From Psychrobacter sp. I-STPA10 (GTDB lineage: Bacteria; Pseudomonadota; Gammaproteobacteria; Pseudomonadales; Moraxellaceae): 64,000 bases of DNA. Shown here piece by piece: positions 56,316-64,000 of this stretch. The stretch spans positions 50,711 to 114,710 of the forward strand of contig NZ_VFYU01000024.1 in NCBI RefSeq assembly GCF_021012795.1, given 5' to 3'. Position 1 is the first letter of the stretch; each line of letters begins with the position of its first letter. The translations under genes were made by a program, and so were the position numbers. Below the pieces are notes generated by a model that was not told the origin of the DNA, did no database searches, and was given only the letters and a program-made list of their open reading frames with translations.

Positions 56316-56368
56316 CCGCTTATTTTTAGCCAATTGGTTTGGTTTGTGTTAGCTGAGTATCGACTGTA

Positions 56369-57409
56369 TTATGGCGATGGATTGGATTGCTGCCGTTGTA
56401 CGTTTTCAATGGCTTCAATAACGTCTGTACTCAGTTCAACATCAATACTATTAATATTATCTCGTAGCTGCTCGATTGAGGTTGCACCGATGATATTGGC
56501 AGCAACAAATGAGCGACTATTGACCCATGCCAACGCCATTTGTGCCATATCCAGCCCAGCATCTTCAGCAATCATTGCATATTGCTGTGTTGCCCACTTT
56601 GCCTCAGCACTCAGATAACGCTCATAATGATCATATATCGTTAATCTGGCACCTTTAGGACGACGTCCTCCTAAGTATTTACCAGATAGCACCCCAAATG
56701 CCAATGGCGAATATGCCAATAAACCAATATTTTCACGATGGGAGATTTCTGCCATACCCACTTCATACAATCGATTGAGCAAGTTATAGGGGTTTTGTAC
56801 CGTAATGGGTGCAATCAGCCCATTTTTATCAGCTTCCCACAAATAGCGCATGATGCCCCAAGGTGTATCATTAGATAGCCCATAAGCACGAATACGACCT
56901 TTTTTAATCTCATTATTTAAAGCTTCAATGGTCTCTAAAAAAGGCGTTAACTCGCTTAAATCCTGCTGTGCCATTGCTTCGGTATAGCCACGTTTACCAA
57001 AATAATTACTTTGACGCTCAGGCCAGTGTAGTTGATAGATGTCAATATAGTCGGTCTGCAAACGCTCAAGATTGCCATCAATGGCAGCACTGATGTGCTC
57101 GGCATTTAAACGGGTGTTGCCATCACGCAAAAAGCTCATCGGTGAGATTTTACTGGCAAGGATGACGTCTTTGCGTTTATTTGTCTTAGCAAACCATGAG
57201 CCAATATAGCGTTCAGTTGCCCCTTGCTTGTCTTTGTCTGGTGGAGATGGGTACATCTCAGCAGTATCCCAAAAATTGACACCAGCATCCAAAGCAAAGC
57301 TCATCTGTTCATGAGCTTGTGCTTCCGTATTTTGTTGTCCCCATGTCATTGTACCAAGGCAAATTTTGGATACTTGTTGTTGTAGCTGCGGTAAGGTGTA
57401 ATATTTCAT
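56369..57409 (-). CDS. Aldo/keto reductase (Tas-like)
   Basis: A NADPH-dependent aldo/keto reductase with the barrel and catalytic tetrad: FWDTAEMYP (Asp and Tyr), LASKISP (Lys), YQLHWPERQ (His), then cofactor-binding GLLAYSPLAFGVLSGKYL and IGATSIEQLRDNI. The layout and MKYYTLPQ start match the Tas/YghZ branch. I chose the Met at 57409 because homology begins there; an upstream ATG at 57517 adds 36 hydrophobic, unrelated residues. It stands alone. The role is not clear beyond carbonyl reduction. Confidence 0.9.
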   Translation of the reverse strand: MKYYTLPQLQQQVSKICLGTMTWGQQNTEAQAHEQMSFALDAGVNFWDTAEMYPSPPDKDKQGATERYIGSWFAKTNKRKDVILASKISPMSFLRDGNTRLNAEHISAAIDGNLERLQTDYIDIYQLHWPERQSNYFGKRGYTEAMAQQDLSELTPFLETIEALNNEIKKGRIRAYGLSNDTPWGIMRYLWEADKNGLIAPITVQNPYNLLNRLYEVGMAEISHRENIGLLAYSPLAFGVLSGKYLGGRRPKGARLTIYDHYERYLSAEAKWATQQYAMIAEDAGLDMAQMALAWVNSRSFVAANIIGATSIEQLRDNINSIDVELSTDVIEAIENVQRQQSNPSP

Positions 57410-57859
57410 CTTATAAAAACTTATTTGAGTGTGGATAGGGGTATATTCTTTTAAAGAAATTCCTTTAAAGAATGCGGAATAATAAAAAATCAAGATTAAT
57501 ATATCTGTTTCATACAATAATATTGTACTTAATATTTTGACACGATGAAATTTTATTTTATATTTTTTGTAATAAAGTAAACAAAATTGTAATATTATTT
57601 TACCATGCTTATCAGTATGTTATGAAATAAAAGCGAATTATAAAAATAGCAGAGCTTTATTAATAATTAATTTAGCGATAAATTTTTATTTATTTCATCA
57701 AAAAACTAATATATGATGCTCATCGAATATCTAAAAGCAACAAAAAAATTAGTCAACTTTTGTTCTATTTTAAGAAGTATTTATATTATAAATATTTTAT
57801 AGGTTGGCTATATCTACTTTAATAAGCTATACCTACTTTAATAATATGGAGATCAAATA
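57410..57859. other. AT-rich intergenic region
   Basis: These 450 bases lack a gene. They hold the upstream regions of the aldo/keto reductase (minus) and the Roadblock gene (plus), including TATTATAAAT at about 57785. The region is extremely AT-rich between 57530 and 57720, which fits a promoter or nucleoid-protein target, but I see no specific motif. Confidence 0.4.
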
Positions 57860-58222
57860 ATGCGTACAGATATGTTGCAACAAATCTTAAATGACTTAAA
57901 TGGTTCTTCTGCTGATGTGGAAGCATCTGCCCTTATTTCAAAGGATGGTTTGATGATTGCTTCAGCATTACCTAATGGTATTGATGAAGATCGTGTTGGT
58001 GCGATGTCTGCGGCACTTTTATCATTGGGTGATAGAGCAGGGCGAGAGCTTGCGCGTGGTGAGATTGATCGAGTGATGATTCAAGGTGAAAAAGGTTATG
58101 TCATCATGACCTCAGCAGGAGATGAGGCAGTATTGACCATCATCGCAAAATCAAATGCCAAGCTGGGCTTGATTTTCCTAGATATTAAGCGGGCAGCTGA
58201 AGCACTGTCTAAACTGATATAG
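57860..58222 (+). CDS. Roadblock/LC7-domain protein (MglB-like)
   Basis: A 120-residue single-domain Roadblock/LC7 protein: MRTDMLQQILNDLNGSSADVEASALISKDGLMIAS at the front (in two stretches), ERDRAG-type SLGDRAGRELARGEIDR, YVIMTSAGDEAVLTIIA, LGLIFLDIKRAAEAL. In bacteria such proteins (MglB, CvnB) are GTPase activators or partners of small GTPases. The gene has GGAG before the start and is followed by a repeat element, a PAS gene and, 4 kb on, a small GTPase gene. The domain call is secure; its role is inferred. Confidence 0.9.
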   Translation: MRTDMLQQILNDLNGSSADVEASALISKDGLMIASALPNGIDEDRVGAMSAALLSLGDRAGRELARGEIDRVMIQGEKGYVIMTSAGDEAVLTIIAKSNAKLGLIFLDIKRAAEALSKLI

Positions 58223-58385
58223 AGTCTGATAACGCTAAGATTTGTCATCAAATGATTTGTTATTCATCTGATGTCGTTATTTGTATCAGTAAAGCAATGT
58301 AGAATAAAACTTAGCGCACATTATTTGAATTTGCTATTTGTTTGGTTATTTTTAATGGCAGTTAAATTTATTTAAAATTTAGGTA

Positions 58386-58485
58386 GGGTTTCAAAAAGTA
58401 TGCTGTGACTATTTTTAATAAATTACCATAGCTTCAGCCCTCTCCCAAAGAGGGTTAGGGAGGGGTAGCATACTTTTTAGAACAC
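58386..58485. repeat. Palindromic intergenic element, family 2, copy 2
   Basis: Same ends as the 56193 element (GGGTTTCAAAAAGTATGCT ... AGCATACTTTTTAGAACAC) and a shorter, partly different core. It separates the Roadblock and PAS genes. Confidence 0.75.
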
Positions 58486-58550
58486 CACCAAAATTTATTC
58501 AGTCCTTAGCATATATTTTTATATGATTGTAGAGAGTAAAGGAGGTCATT

Positions 58551-59054
58551 TTGGGCACACAAATACCAGATATGGTACAACCTAGTCAACCTGCGTCACA
58601 GCATCAGCTTAATTACTATGATGGTACGTCACGCATCGTATATGACACAAAAGAAGAACGCCCTTATCCAGATGGTAAACTGATCGTATCACGTACTGAT
58701 TTAAACGGTATATTAACCCATGCCAATGATGCGTTTGTTGAAATCAGTGGCTATGAGAGAGACGAATTAATTGGTAAACCGCATCATATTTTACGTCATC
58801 CTGATATGCCATCGCCTATATATACTGAGATGTGGCAAACACTACAAGCGGGTAAAAAATGGCATGGCTATGTCAAAAATCTTTGTAAAGATGGTAGTCA
58901 TTATTGGGTATATGCCACCGCTGTACCGAATGTTAGACGTGGTGTGACTGTGGGTTATACTTCGGTACGTCGCAAGCCATCACGCAGCAAAATTGAAGCA
59001 GCAACTGCCGAGTATGCCGCCATGCGAACTCAACAGCAGCAAGGAGATTCATAA
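58551..59054 (+). CDS. PAS-domain protein (Aer-like sensor)
   Basis: A 167-residue protein with one PAS domain at about 45-145: VSRTDLNGILTHANDAFVEISGYERDELIGKPHHILRHPDMP in the first half, then GYVKNLCKDGSHYWVYATAVPNV. This is the type found in aerotaxis receptors, where it binds FAD and senses redox, but no transmembrane or methyl-accepting part is present. The start is an in-frame TTG at 58551 preceded by AAAGGAGGT, a very strong ribosome binding site; the next ATG is seven codons in (58572). One base separates its stop from the next gene. Confidence 0.85.
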   Translation: MGTQIPDMVQPSQPASQHQLNYYDGTSRIVYDTKEERPYPDGKLIVSRTDLNGILTHANDAFVEISGYERDELIGKPHHILRHPDMPSPIYTEMWQTLQAGKKWHGYVKNLCKDGSHYWVYATAVPNVRRGVTVGYTSVRRKPSRSKIEAATAEYAAMRTQQQQGDS

Positions 59055-59055
59055 C

Positions 59056-59802
59056 ATGACCTATAATTTTTTGATTGCTCCAGATTTTGCTCCAGAGCGT
59101 TTTGCTGGTTGGCACATGCTCAATACATTGCTGCAAAGGCATTCAGATATTGGCTTGCATCTATTAACTCCTGCTTCCCATGTAGAGCAAGAAGAGTTGA
59201 TTGCGCAAAAGGACATCAGCATCATTTATGCCAACCCTTTTGATGCAGCCGCTTTAATCCGCAAGCAGGGATATCGAGCCATTGCCCGTCCTGTGGGTAA
59301 GTCAGATGAAATGGTGATTGCCGCTGCGGAAAATAGTGATATCCAGTGTTTAGAGGACATCAAAGCGGGTAGTCGGGTTGCTATGGCAAATAATAGAGAC
59401 GTCAAACTGATTGGTTTGCGTCTGCTTGAGGCGGTGGACTTGACAGAAGCCGATCTCAATTTTCAAATTACCGAATCTTATCAAGCAGCGGCTAGAGAAG
59501 TGATTAAAGGTGAGGCAGAGGTTGCCTTCTTTTTAGCGGATATATTTGCTGGCTTATCTAAGCTGACACATGCACAACTGAATGTTTTGATTGAAAGTGA
59601 TCTGGCAGATATCAGTCATGTGTTATTAGTGAAAGAAGATTTTGAGCATCTTGAAACCATTGAAAAGGTAATTTTATCATTGCAAGAGCTGCCAGAAGCA
59701 CAAGCCTTGCTTAATGAGCTAGGATTTGAGCGTGGTTTTGAGGCGATGGATGGTGAATCTGCTGAGTTCATGATTGATCTAATGGAAACTCTGTTAGATT
59801 AA
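59056..59802 (+). CDS. PhnD/transferrin-like substrate-binding-fold protein, no signal peptide
   Basis: The 248-residue protein looks like the phosphate/phosphonate-binding PhnD fold: YNFLIAPDFAPERFAGW, SIIYANPFDAAALIRKQGYRAIARPVGKSDE, DIKAGSRVAMANNRD, and VAFFLADIFAGLS. Unlike true binding proteins, it has no signal peptide or lipobox, so it probably stays in the cytoplasm. AAGGAG lies 10 bases before the ATG at 59056. Coupling to the PAS gene suggests it acts as a ligand sensor with it; that is inference. Confidence 0.8.
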   Translation: MTYNFLIAPDFAPERFAGWHMLNTLLQRHSDIGLHLLTPASHVEQEELIAQKDISIIYANPFDAAALIRKQGYRAIARPVGKSDEMVIAAAENSDIQCLEDIKAGSRVAMANNRDVKLIGLRLLEAVDLTEADLNFQITESYQAAAREVIKGEAEVAFFLADIFAGLSKLTHAQLNVLIESDLADISHVLLVKEDFEHLETIEKVILSLQELPEAQALLNELGFERGFEAMDGESAEFMIDLMETLLD

Positions 59803-60025
59803 ATGTAAAAAATTTAAGATAAAAGGTTTTTTTACTGATAGCACCATGCTATTATAGTAGGTATGATGATGCTTATTAATAAATAGGCTGTCCAAACGAC
59901 AGCATTATTAAAAGTATGGATATTGCCTAATATGATAAGCATGGTTTTTTTAACTCTTATTTTTTAACACTCTTATTTTTAATATGGATTGACACCTAAA
60001 GTACGGTGACAGTAGAGCAGCCAGC

Positions 60026-60628
60026 ATGATAGCCAACAGACAAGACAACCAGTTTCGTTCTTATTCACGGCGAGTAGTACAGCACCCTAACGAAGTATCA
60101 TTCCATCAACAGCGCATAGAGTTTGCCAAAACATTGATGATTAATGAGCCTTTGCAAGGGGCGTTAGCAGACATGTTCTATGGATGTTGGCATGAGATTC
60201 CCTTTATTGGTGGGCAGGTTCTCAAAAAGGTTGAAGATAGATTGCAGCCCAATGTTTATAAGGCTTTCGAGCAATGTATATTAAAATTTGATTATATGCA
60301 AAAAGTGAGTCCTCTAGCGACTCGTTGGAGTGTTCTGGTATCTCCTTCGCTCAATGTCTCCTCCCATAATTTGCTGACCAGTAGTGATAATGCTCGACAG
60401 TTGGCAAATGAAGTGGTGGAGTTATTACTATTTAATAAGCAACAAAAAAAACAGCAACGTATAACAGAAATAGAGTCTGATTTTTTTGCGCATTGTCTTG
60501 CTTGTCATGATGTCATGGCATTTACGATTGCTTGGTTCAAGTTAGGTAAAAGAAATTGGCTATTTGATAAACGCTGGCAAGAGTGTCAGCAGGATTTACA
60601 ACATCAACCAAAACAATTGGCTGGGTAA
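60026..60628 (+). CDS. Hypothetical protein
   Basis: I do not recognise this 200-residue soluble protein. It is helical, starting RQDNQFRSYSRRVVQHPNEVSFHQQ and containing ADMFYGCWHEIPFIGGQVL and HCLACHDVMAFTIAWFKLGKRNW. No membrane segment or known active site is apparent. It lies on the same strand between the PhnD-like gene (223 bp upstream) and another unknown, so it is probably part of the same cluster. Confidence 0.7.
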   Translation: MIANRQDNQFRSYSRRVVQHPNEVSFHQQRIEFAKTLMINEPLQGALADMFYGCWHEIPFIGGQVLKKVEDRLQPNVYKAFEQCILKFDYMQKVSPLATRWSVLVSPSLNVSSHNLLTSSDNARQLANEVVELLLFNKQQKKQQRITEIESDFFAHCLACHDVMAFTIAWFKLGKRNWLFDKRWQECQQDLQHQPKQLAG

Positions 60629-60876
60629 TTATATCTATTATAATAGTACTTTTATAACTGACATTTATAACAATAAGAAGCACATAGCTTAGTTGAATTT
60701 TTATTTTATAAGTGCAGTTTATGTTTAAATACATGCAATAAATGAGTGAATATTAAATTGATATTAAATAGATAATTATTAAATATTTTTTATTTTTTAA
60801 AAATAATTAATATTTCTGTCTAGTATTAAATTATTTAATATTTATATGAGCATATAATAGTTGTTGTGAGTAAATA

Positions 60877-62259
60877 ATGAATTTATTCTTAATTGGTTTT
60901 TCTGAGCAAAATGCAGCAGCAATAAAAATGTTATGCAAAAGAAATTTTCAGTCTATTCATGGTTTTTCGATTCAAAGACAATTTTCTGGACAAATGCATT
61001 TGACGTTGCCACAACGCAGCCAAATCAAGGTTACTGTGGATGCGTTTATGGTGGATTTAGAAGGGGTAGGTATGACTCAATATTCTACCCAGTTTCAATC
61101 TGACTTACTTAAATTTATAGAAACCAATCCAACAGTTTTGGTTTCTAGAAGAGATTTGAGAGATTGGCAGGTATTAACGCAGCAGACAAACACACCTATT
61201 TTGTATTTATCAGTGCCCTATTCGATGCATGATATGAATGATATGCTGCAAAAAATTAGAAATTATAACGTCATGCCAGCACAATCTTTACGTAATCAGC
61301 TTTCAAGGTCAACGGTTGCCTCGATGCCTGAGGCAAATGCAAACGTCTCACAAACACACAGCCATATATGCACCCACAAACAATCAGTGATCAGCACTGC
61401 AATTAACCATCGATCATTTATTCATGATAAGACCAGTCATATAAGCCGCCGTCGCAAGGATGATTTATTACCGTCTACAGTATCAGCATCACTGCAAACC
61501 CAAGTAGCACATGTGGTCAAAAAAAGTCGGCCTAATGTCAAGATTATTGATGGTGTTTTAAAACAATACTTTACACCAGTATATGACACCATATTTGTGC
61601 AAACGGTGCTGTCTGTTTTTGCGCAAAACCAGCCCATGATATTACAAGTGAATAAATATGAGCTGTTGATTAATCCAACTGAGCGTAGTGTGTTCATGGG
61701 TGCAGATATTGCCAGAGTGATAGACTACTTTTGTATTGTTGGTGGATATCAATATGCGTTATCCACAACCAATCATATCAGAGTCATTCCAATTAGTGAG
61801 ACACAATACAAACAAAAATCACAGCAGCTTAGCCTCAGTGGACATAAAAAACTTGCGTTGAGCACTGTGTTTTGGCAGTTGGCAGCAGAAATAGACTTCA
61901 AAGAAATCCCTAGATCTGCCAGTTGTTTGCAGTTAAAGGTAAAGTATATTCCTAACTTTGCTATGATGCGTTTTGTACCAAGTTACGTTTACCCTGTATT
62001 GGCAGCCTGTCTAAATAAAGTACGTACATTGGCACAGTTACAAGTATTGTTTCCTGAGATTTCATTACAACAGCTAAACCATCTTATTTTATTATGTATA
62101 TTGTCGGGTGTTGCCGATGAGTCAGTATTAGTGGCTGAAACCCAACAAATAATTGATTTTACAAAGAAAATAGCAGATGAAAAACCTAAAAATACAGATA
62201 TTCGTCAAGCCAATCGCACAGGTTTTTTCAAACGATTATTACAAAAACTGTCTATATAA
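60877..62259 (+). CDS. Hypothetical protein with receiver-like N-terminus and winged-helix-like C-terminus
   Basis: A 460-residue protein of unknown function. The first 130 residues (MNLFLIGFSEQNAAAIKML, TVDAFMVDLEGVG, FIETNPTVLVSRRD, TPILYLSVPYSMHDMNDML) look like a response-regulator-type alpha/beta fold without clear catalytic Asp placement. A Ser/His-rich linker follows (about 145-205). The C-terminal part (from about 310) contains helices that could be a winged helix (LAQLQVLFPEISLQQLNHLILLCILSG). Both readings are inference. It precedes the GTPase gene by 101 bp. Confidence 0.65.
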   Translation: MNLFLIGFSEQNAAAIKMLCKRNFQSIHGFSIQRQFSGQMHLTLPQRSQIKVTVDAFMVDLEGVGMTQYSTQFQSDLLKFIETNPTVLVSRRDLRDWQVLTQQTNTPILYLSVPYSMHDMNDMLQKIRNYNVMPAQSLRNQLSRSTVASMPEANANVSQTHSHICTHKQSVISTAINHRSFIHDKTSHISRRRKDDLLPSTVSASLQTQVAHVVKKSRPNVKIIDGVLKQYFTPVYDTIFVQTVLSVFAQNQPMILQVNKYELLINPTERSVFMGADIARVIDYFCIVGGYQYALSTTNHIRVIPISETQYKQKSQQLSLSGHKKLALSTVFWQLAAEIDFKEIPRSASCLQLKVKYIPNFAMMRFVPSYVYPVLAACLNKVRTLAQLQVLFPEISLQQLNHLILLCILSGVADESVLVAETQQIIDFTKKIADEKPKNTDIRQANRTGFFKRLLQKLSI

Positions 62260-62360
62260 CTGTTGAGCCCACAAGTCATGAAACCACTTGTGATACGGGG
62301 TACAACTTGGCATGATAGAAAATTTTTTTGATAATAATAACAATTGGCTAGGAATATATT

Positions 62361-62912
62361 ATGACTGTTTTATCAGATGCTTTATCACGCCACACCTATA
62401 AGATCATTATTGCAGGCCCTGTTGGTGCTGGCAAAACTGAGGCGATACGGGTGTTATCTGATAAAGAAATCGTTTCAACTGAAGAATCTGCTTCAGATGA
62501 GGTAAAAAAAATAAAAAAGACCACCACGGTGGCGATGGACTACGGCATCATGCAGCTTGACTCCAATGAACAAGTACGACTGTATGGTACGCCAGGTCAA
62601 AAACGCTTTGATTTTATGTGGGAAATATTAAGTGAAAATGCGTTAGGGTTAATTTTGTTACTCAATGCAGAAGCCAAAGATCCAATTCAAGATTTGCAAG
62701 ATTACTTAGAGTGTTTTATTCCACTTGTGCAAGACAGCTCATTGGTCGTTGGTATCACCCATGCTGAAAATATGCCATGGGATTTGCATCAGCGTTTATC
62801 TGATCAGTTAATACAAATGGATTTGCCTGCCAATGTCATGCCTGTTGATGCCAGAGATAAAGAGCAGATGCGCCAGTTAGTACGCTCATTGGTCTATGCC
62901 ATTGCAGATTAA
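62361..62912 (+). CDS. Small GTPase (CvnD/MglA-like)
   Basis: A 183-residue Ras-like GTPase. P-loop GPVGAGKTE (about 19-27), a switch I region with Thr (TTTVAMDYG, about 54-62) and switch II YGTPGQKRF (about 75-83) are clear. The usual NKxD specificity motif is replaced by THAE (about 133-136), so guanine preference is not assured. It is closest in type to CvnD/MglA-like proteins that team with Roadblock proteins. UAGGAA before the start. The Roadblock protein encoded 4 kb upstream is its likely partner. Confidence 0.88.
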   Translation: MTVLSDALSRHTYKIIIAGPVGAGKTEAIRVLSDKEIVSTEESASDEVKKIKKTTTVAMDYGIMQLDSNEQVRLYGTPGQKRFDFMWEILSENALGLILLLNAEAKDPIQDLQDYLECFIPLVQDSSLVVGITHAENMPWDLHQRLSDQLIQMDLPANVMPVDARDKEQMRQLVRSLVYAIAD

Positions 62913-63125
62913 AATTTAGTTTATGTTTCAACAGGTATGATGTCTGACTTCCTTCAAGCCCCTTCTTTTTAGCAACTTTTATGTAAAGAAATTTTCTTGC
63001 AAAGCTAAAGCGATAGTATTTGTTTTGATCAATTAAGCTTGAATGTCTCTTAGGTATTAGGCAAAGGATGTATACTTGTGCACCCCTAACTGTCATTCAG
63101 GTAATAGAAGTAATCATAAAATAAT

Positions 63126-63740
63126 ATGGTAACCAATGTGACTCAGACTGATTATTTAATGCTAACGCCAGCAGGTGTATTTGAAGCGTTTGCTACCCGT
63201 AAGCCAAGTGACAAGCAACAGGCTCTGCAAGCTGTATTATCACAAGAAGTAGCAATCAAAAAGTCTGATTGGGTTGGTAGTTATGGTGAAGCGTGGCTAA
63301 AAATATTTATGGAAAAAGGGTGGGTAGAAACACTTTTTTCAGCACTGCCAGCGCCTTGTATGCCATTAGATAAGTTTTTGCCTTATGTGGTTGCCAGTCT
63401 CTCTGGACAACGTAAAGCAGCAATCGCCTCCAATGAAGGTTTTTGCTTAGCACATATAGGATATAGCTTAGAGCAAGCAGATACTTTGAGTGTGGCAGCG
63501 GCTGATTTTGGTGATTTTTTATCACGTCAGCAACAACGTGGCTGGGGCATCAGTGGTGAGGCAGTCTCTTTTTTTCAACACATTGATTTGTTGTTGCCCA
63601 GTACCAGCTTTATCTTTTTATGGATTGATGGCAGTGGTTATTTTTTGATTTTAGAAGGTGAGCCATTAACCAACAATAGAGCCTTTGTTGAGCTGATTTG
63701 GGGCATTAAGACCTCAGGTTTGCGTTTTAGTCAACGCTAG
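63126..63740 (+). CDS. Hypothetical protein, possibly with a divergent Roadblock-like C-terminal domain
   Basis: A 204-residue protein downstream of the GTPase. The first 85 residues are helical and unassigned (TDYLMLTPAGVFEAFATRK, KPSDKQQALQAVL). The rest (AAIASNEGFCLAHIGYSLEQ ... SFIFLWIDGSGYFLILEG ... ELIWGIKTSGLRF) follows the strand-helix order of Roadblock/LC7 domains, which would make it a second GTPase partner. This is a fold guess only; no motif proves it. It is the last gene in the window on this strand. Confidence 0.65.
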   Translation: MVTNVTQTDYLMLTPAGVFEAFATRKPSDKQQALQAVLSQEVAIKKSDWVGSYGEAWLKIFMEKGWVETLFSALPAPCMPLDKFLPYVVASLSGQRKAAIASNEGFCLAHIGYSLEQADTLSVAAADFGDFLSRQQQRGWGISGEAVSFFQHIDLLLPSTSFIFLWIDGSGYFLILEGEPLTNNRAFVELIWGIKTSGLRFSQR

Positions 63741-63886
63741 ATTTTATCTAGATATTATAAAGGCAAATGGCAAATAATCATTTATTTTGCAATGATATCA
63801 AGATAGCGGTCTACTGTCTGCCAACTAATGTCTGCCAAATATTGCCACTATCTATATTGTATACATTCTATATGCCACTCTCAACT

Positions 63887-63984
63887 TATAAGACCCCCTC
63901 CTAACCTCCCCCTTAAAAAGGGGGAGGAACTGGTTTTTAAGTCCTCCCCTTACTTCAAGGGGAGGGTATGGGAGGGGTCATATA
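63887..63984. repeat. Palindromic intergenic element, family 3
   Basis: The ends TATAAGACCCCCTCC and GGGAGGGGTCATATA are near-inverted. Two perfect inner hairpins are present (CCTCCCCC/GGGGGAGG and CCTCCCCTT/AAGGGGAGG). A single copy occurs in the window. The rest of 63741-64000 holds no gene. Confidence 0.65.
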
Positions 63985-64000
63985 TGATTTTATAAAATAA

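Noticed and set aside
58993..59055. Upstream extension of the PhnD-like gene
   Set aside because: It overlaps the PAS gene, adds no signal peptide, and the ATG at 59056 has AAGGAG upstream.
62270..62292. Small hairpin CACAAGT/ACTTGTG before the GTPase gene
   Set aside because: A 7-bp stem without a T run is weak evidence for a terminator.
1..64000. tRNA or rRNA genes
   Set aside because: No T-arm (GGTTCGANNCC) with matching acceptor stem and no rRNA-like stretch was seen on reading.

Overview
The window looks like chromosomal DNA of a low-GC gammaproteobacterium, most likely Moraxellaceae (Moraxella or a close relative). The reasons are the fused RlmKL methyltransferase, the NCS2/Xdh/guanine deaminase purine set, two TonB-dependent receptors with Fur-like sites, an AT-rich base composition, and Asn/Gln/Ser/Lys-rich insertions in many otherwise ordinary enzymes. 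This assignment is inference from gene content; no rRNA or other marker is present.

Layout. 1-2.6 kb: the 3' end of ftsH, then a lipoprotein with a CAP/SCP-like domain and 20 tandem 15-bp repeats. 3.2-11.5 kb: purine catabolism, with a xanthine permease behind a long, possibly riboswitch-containing leader, the xdhABC operon, and guanine deaminase. 11.5-21.7 kb: a CRISPR-Cas locus with a type I-C-like repeat (21 repeats, 20 spacers). The operon is cas5-cas8c(cas11c)-cas7-cas3-cas4-cas1-cas2, all on the minus strand. cas3 is displaced from its usual first position, and Cas8/Cas5 look divergent. A small-subunit gene (cas11c) appears to be translated from a strong internal ribosome binding site in cas8c. 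22-23.1 kb: glutaryl-CoA dehydrogenase. 23.4-33.4 kb: a tight six-gene cluster of SWIM zinc finger, DUF5691, MoxR-type AAA ATPase, DUF5682, VWA protein and SUKH/HEAT-like protein. It resembles the uncharacterised E. coli yehLMPQ set and is the first candidate for an undescribed system.

33.5-42.5 kb: marC, a decayed mutY remnant abutting a 99-bp MITE-like repeat (three copies in the window), an unknown gene, an IclR regulator divergent from gabD-gabT, and a GlxA/AraC-type regulator overlapping an EamA exporter. 42.5-52.8 kb: iron acquisition, with two TonB receptors, a four-gene siderophore ABC importer and an AraC regulator. Fur-like boxes lie upstream of both receptors, a terminator/attenuator lies between receptor and importer, and the intergenic region holds a cluster of three perfect DnaA boxes. 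53-57.4 kb: a septum-formation-family lipoprotein, rlmL(K) and an aldo/keto reductase.

57.8-63.7 kb: a run of same-strand genes encoding a Roadblock/LC7 protein, a PAS protein, a signal-peptide-less PhnD-like binding protein, two unknown proteins, a small GTPase and another unknown with a possible Roadblock-like C-terminus. This resembles an MglA/MglB or conservon-type signalling module and is the second candidate for an undescribed system. Several palindromic intergenic elements, apparently of two further families, lie between 56.2 kb and the window end.
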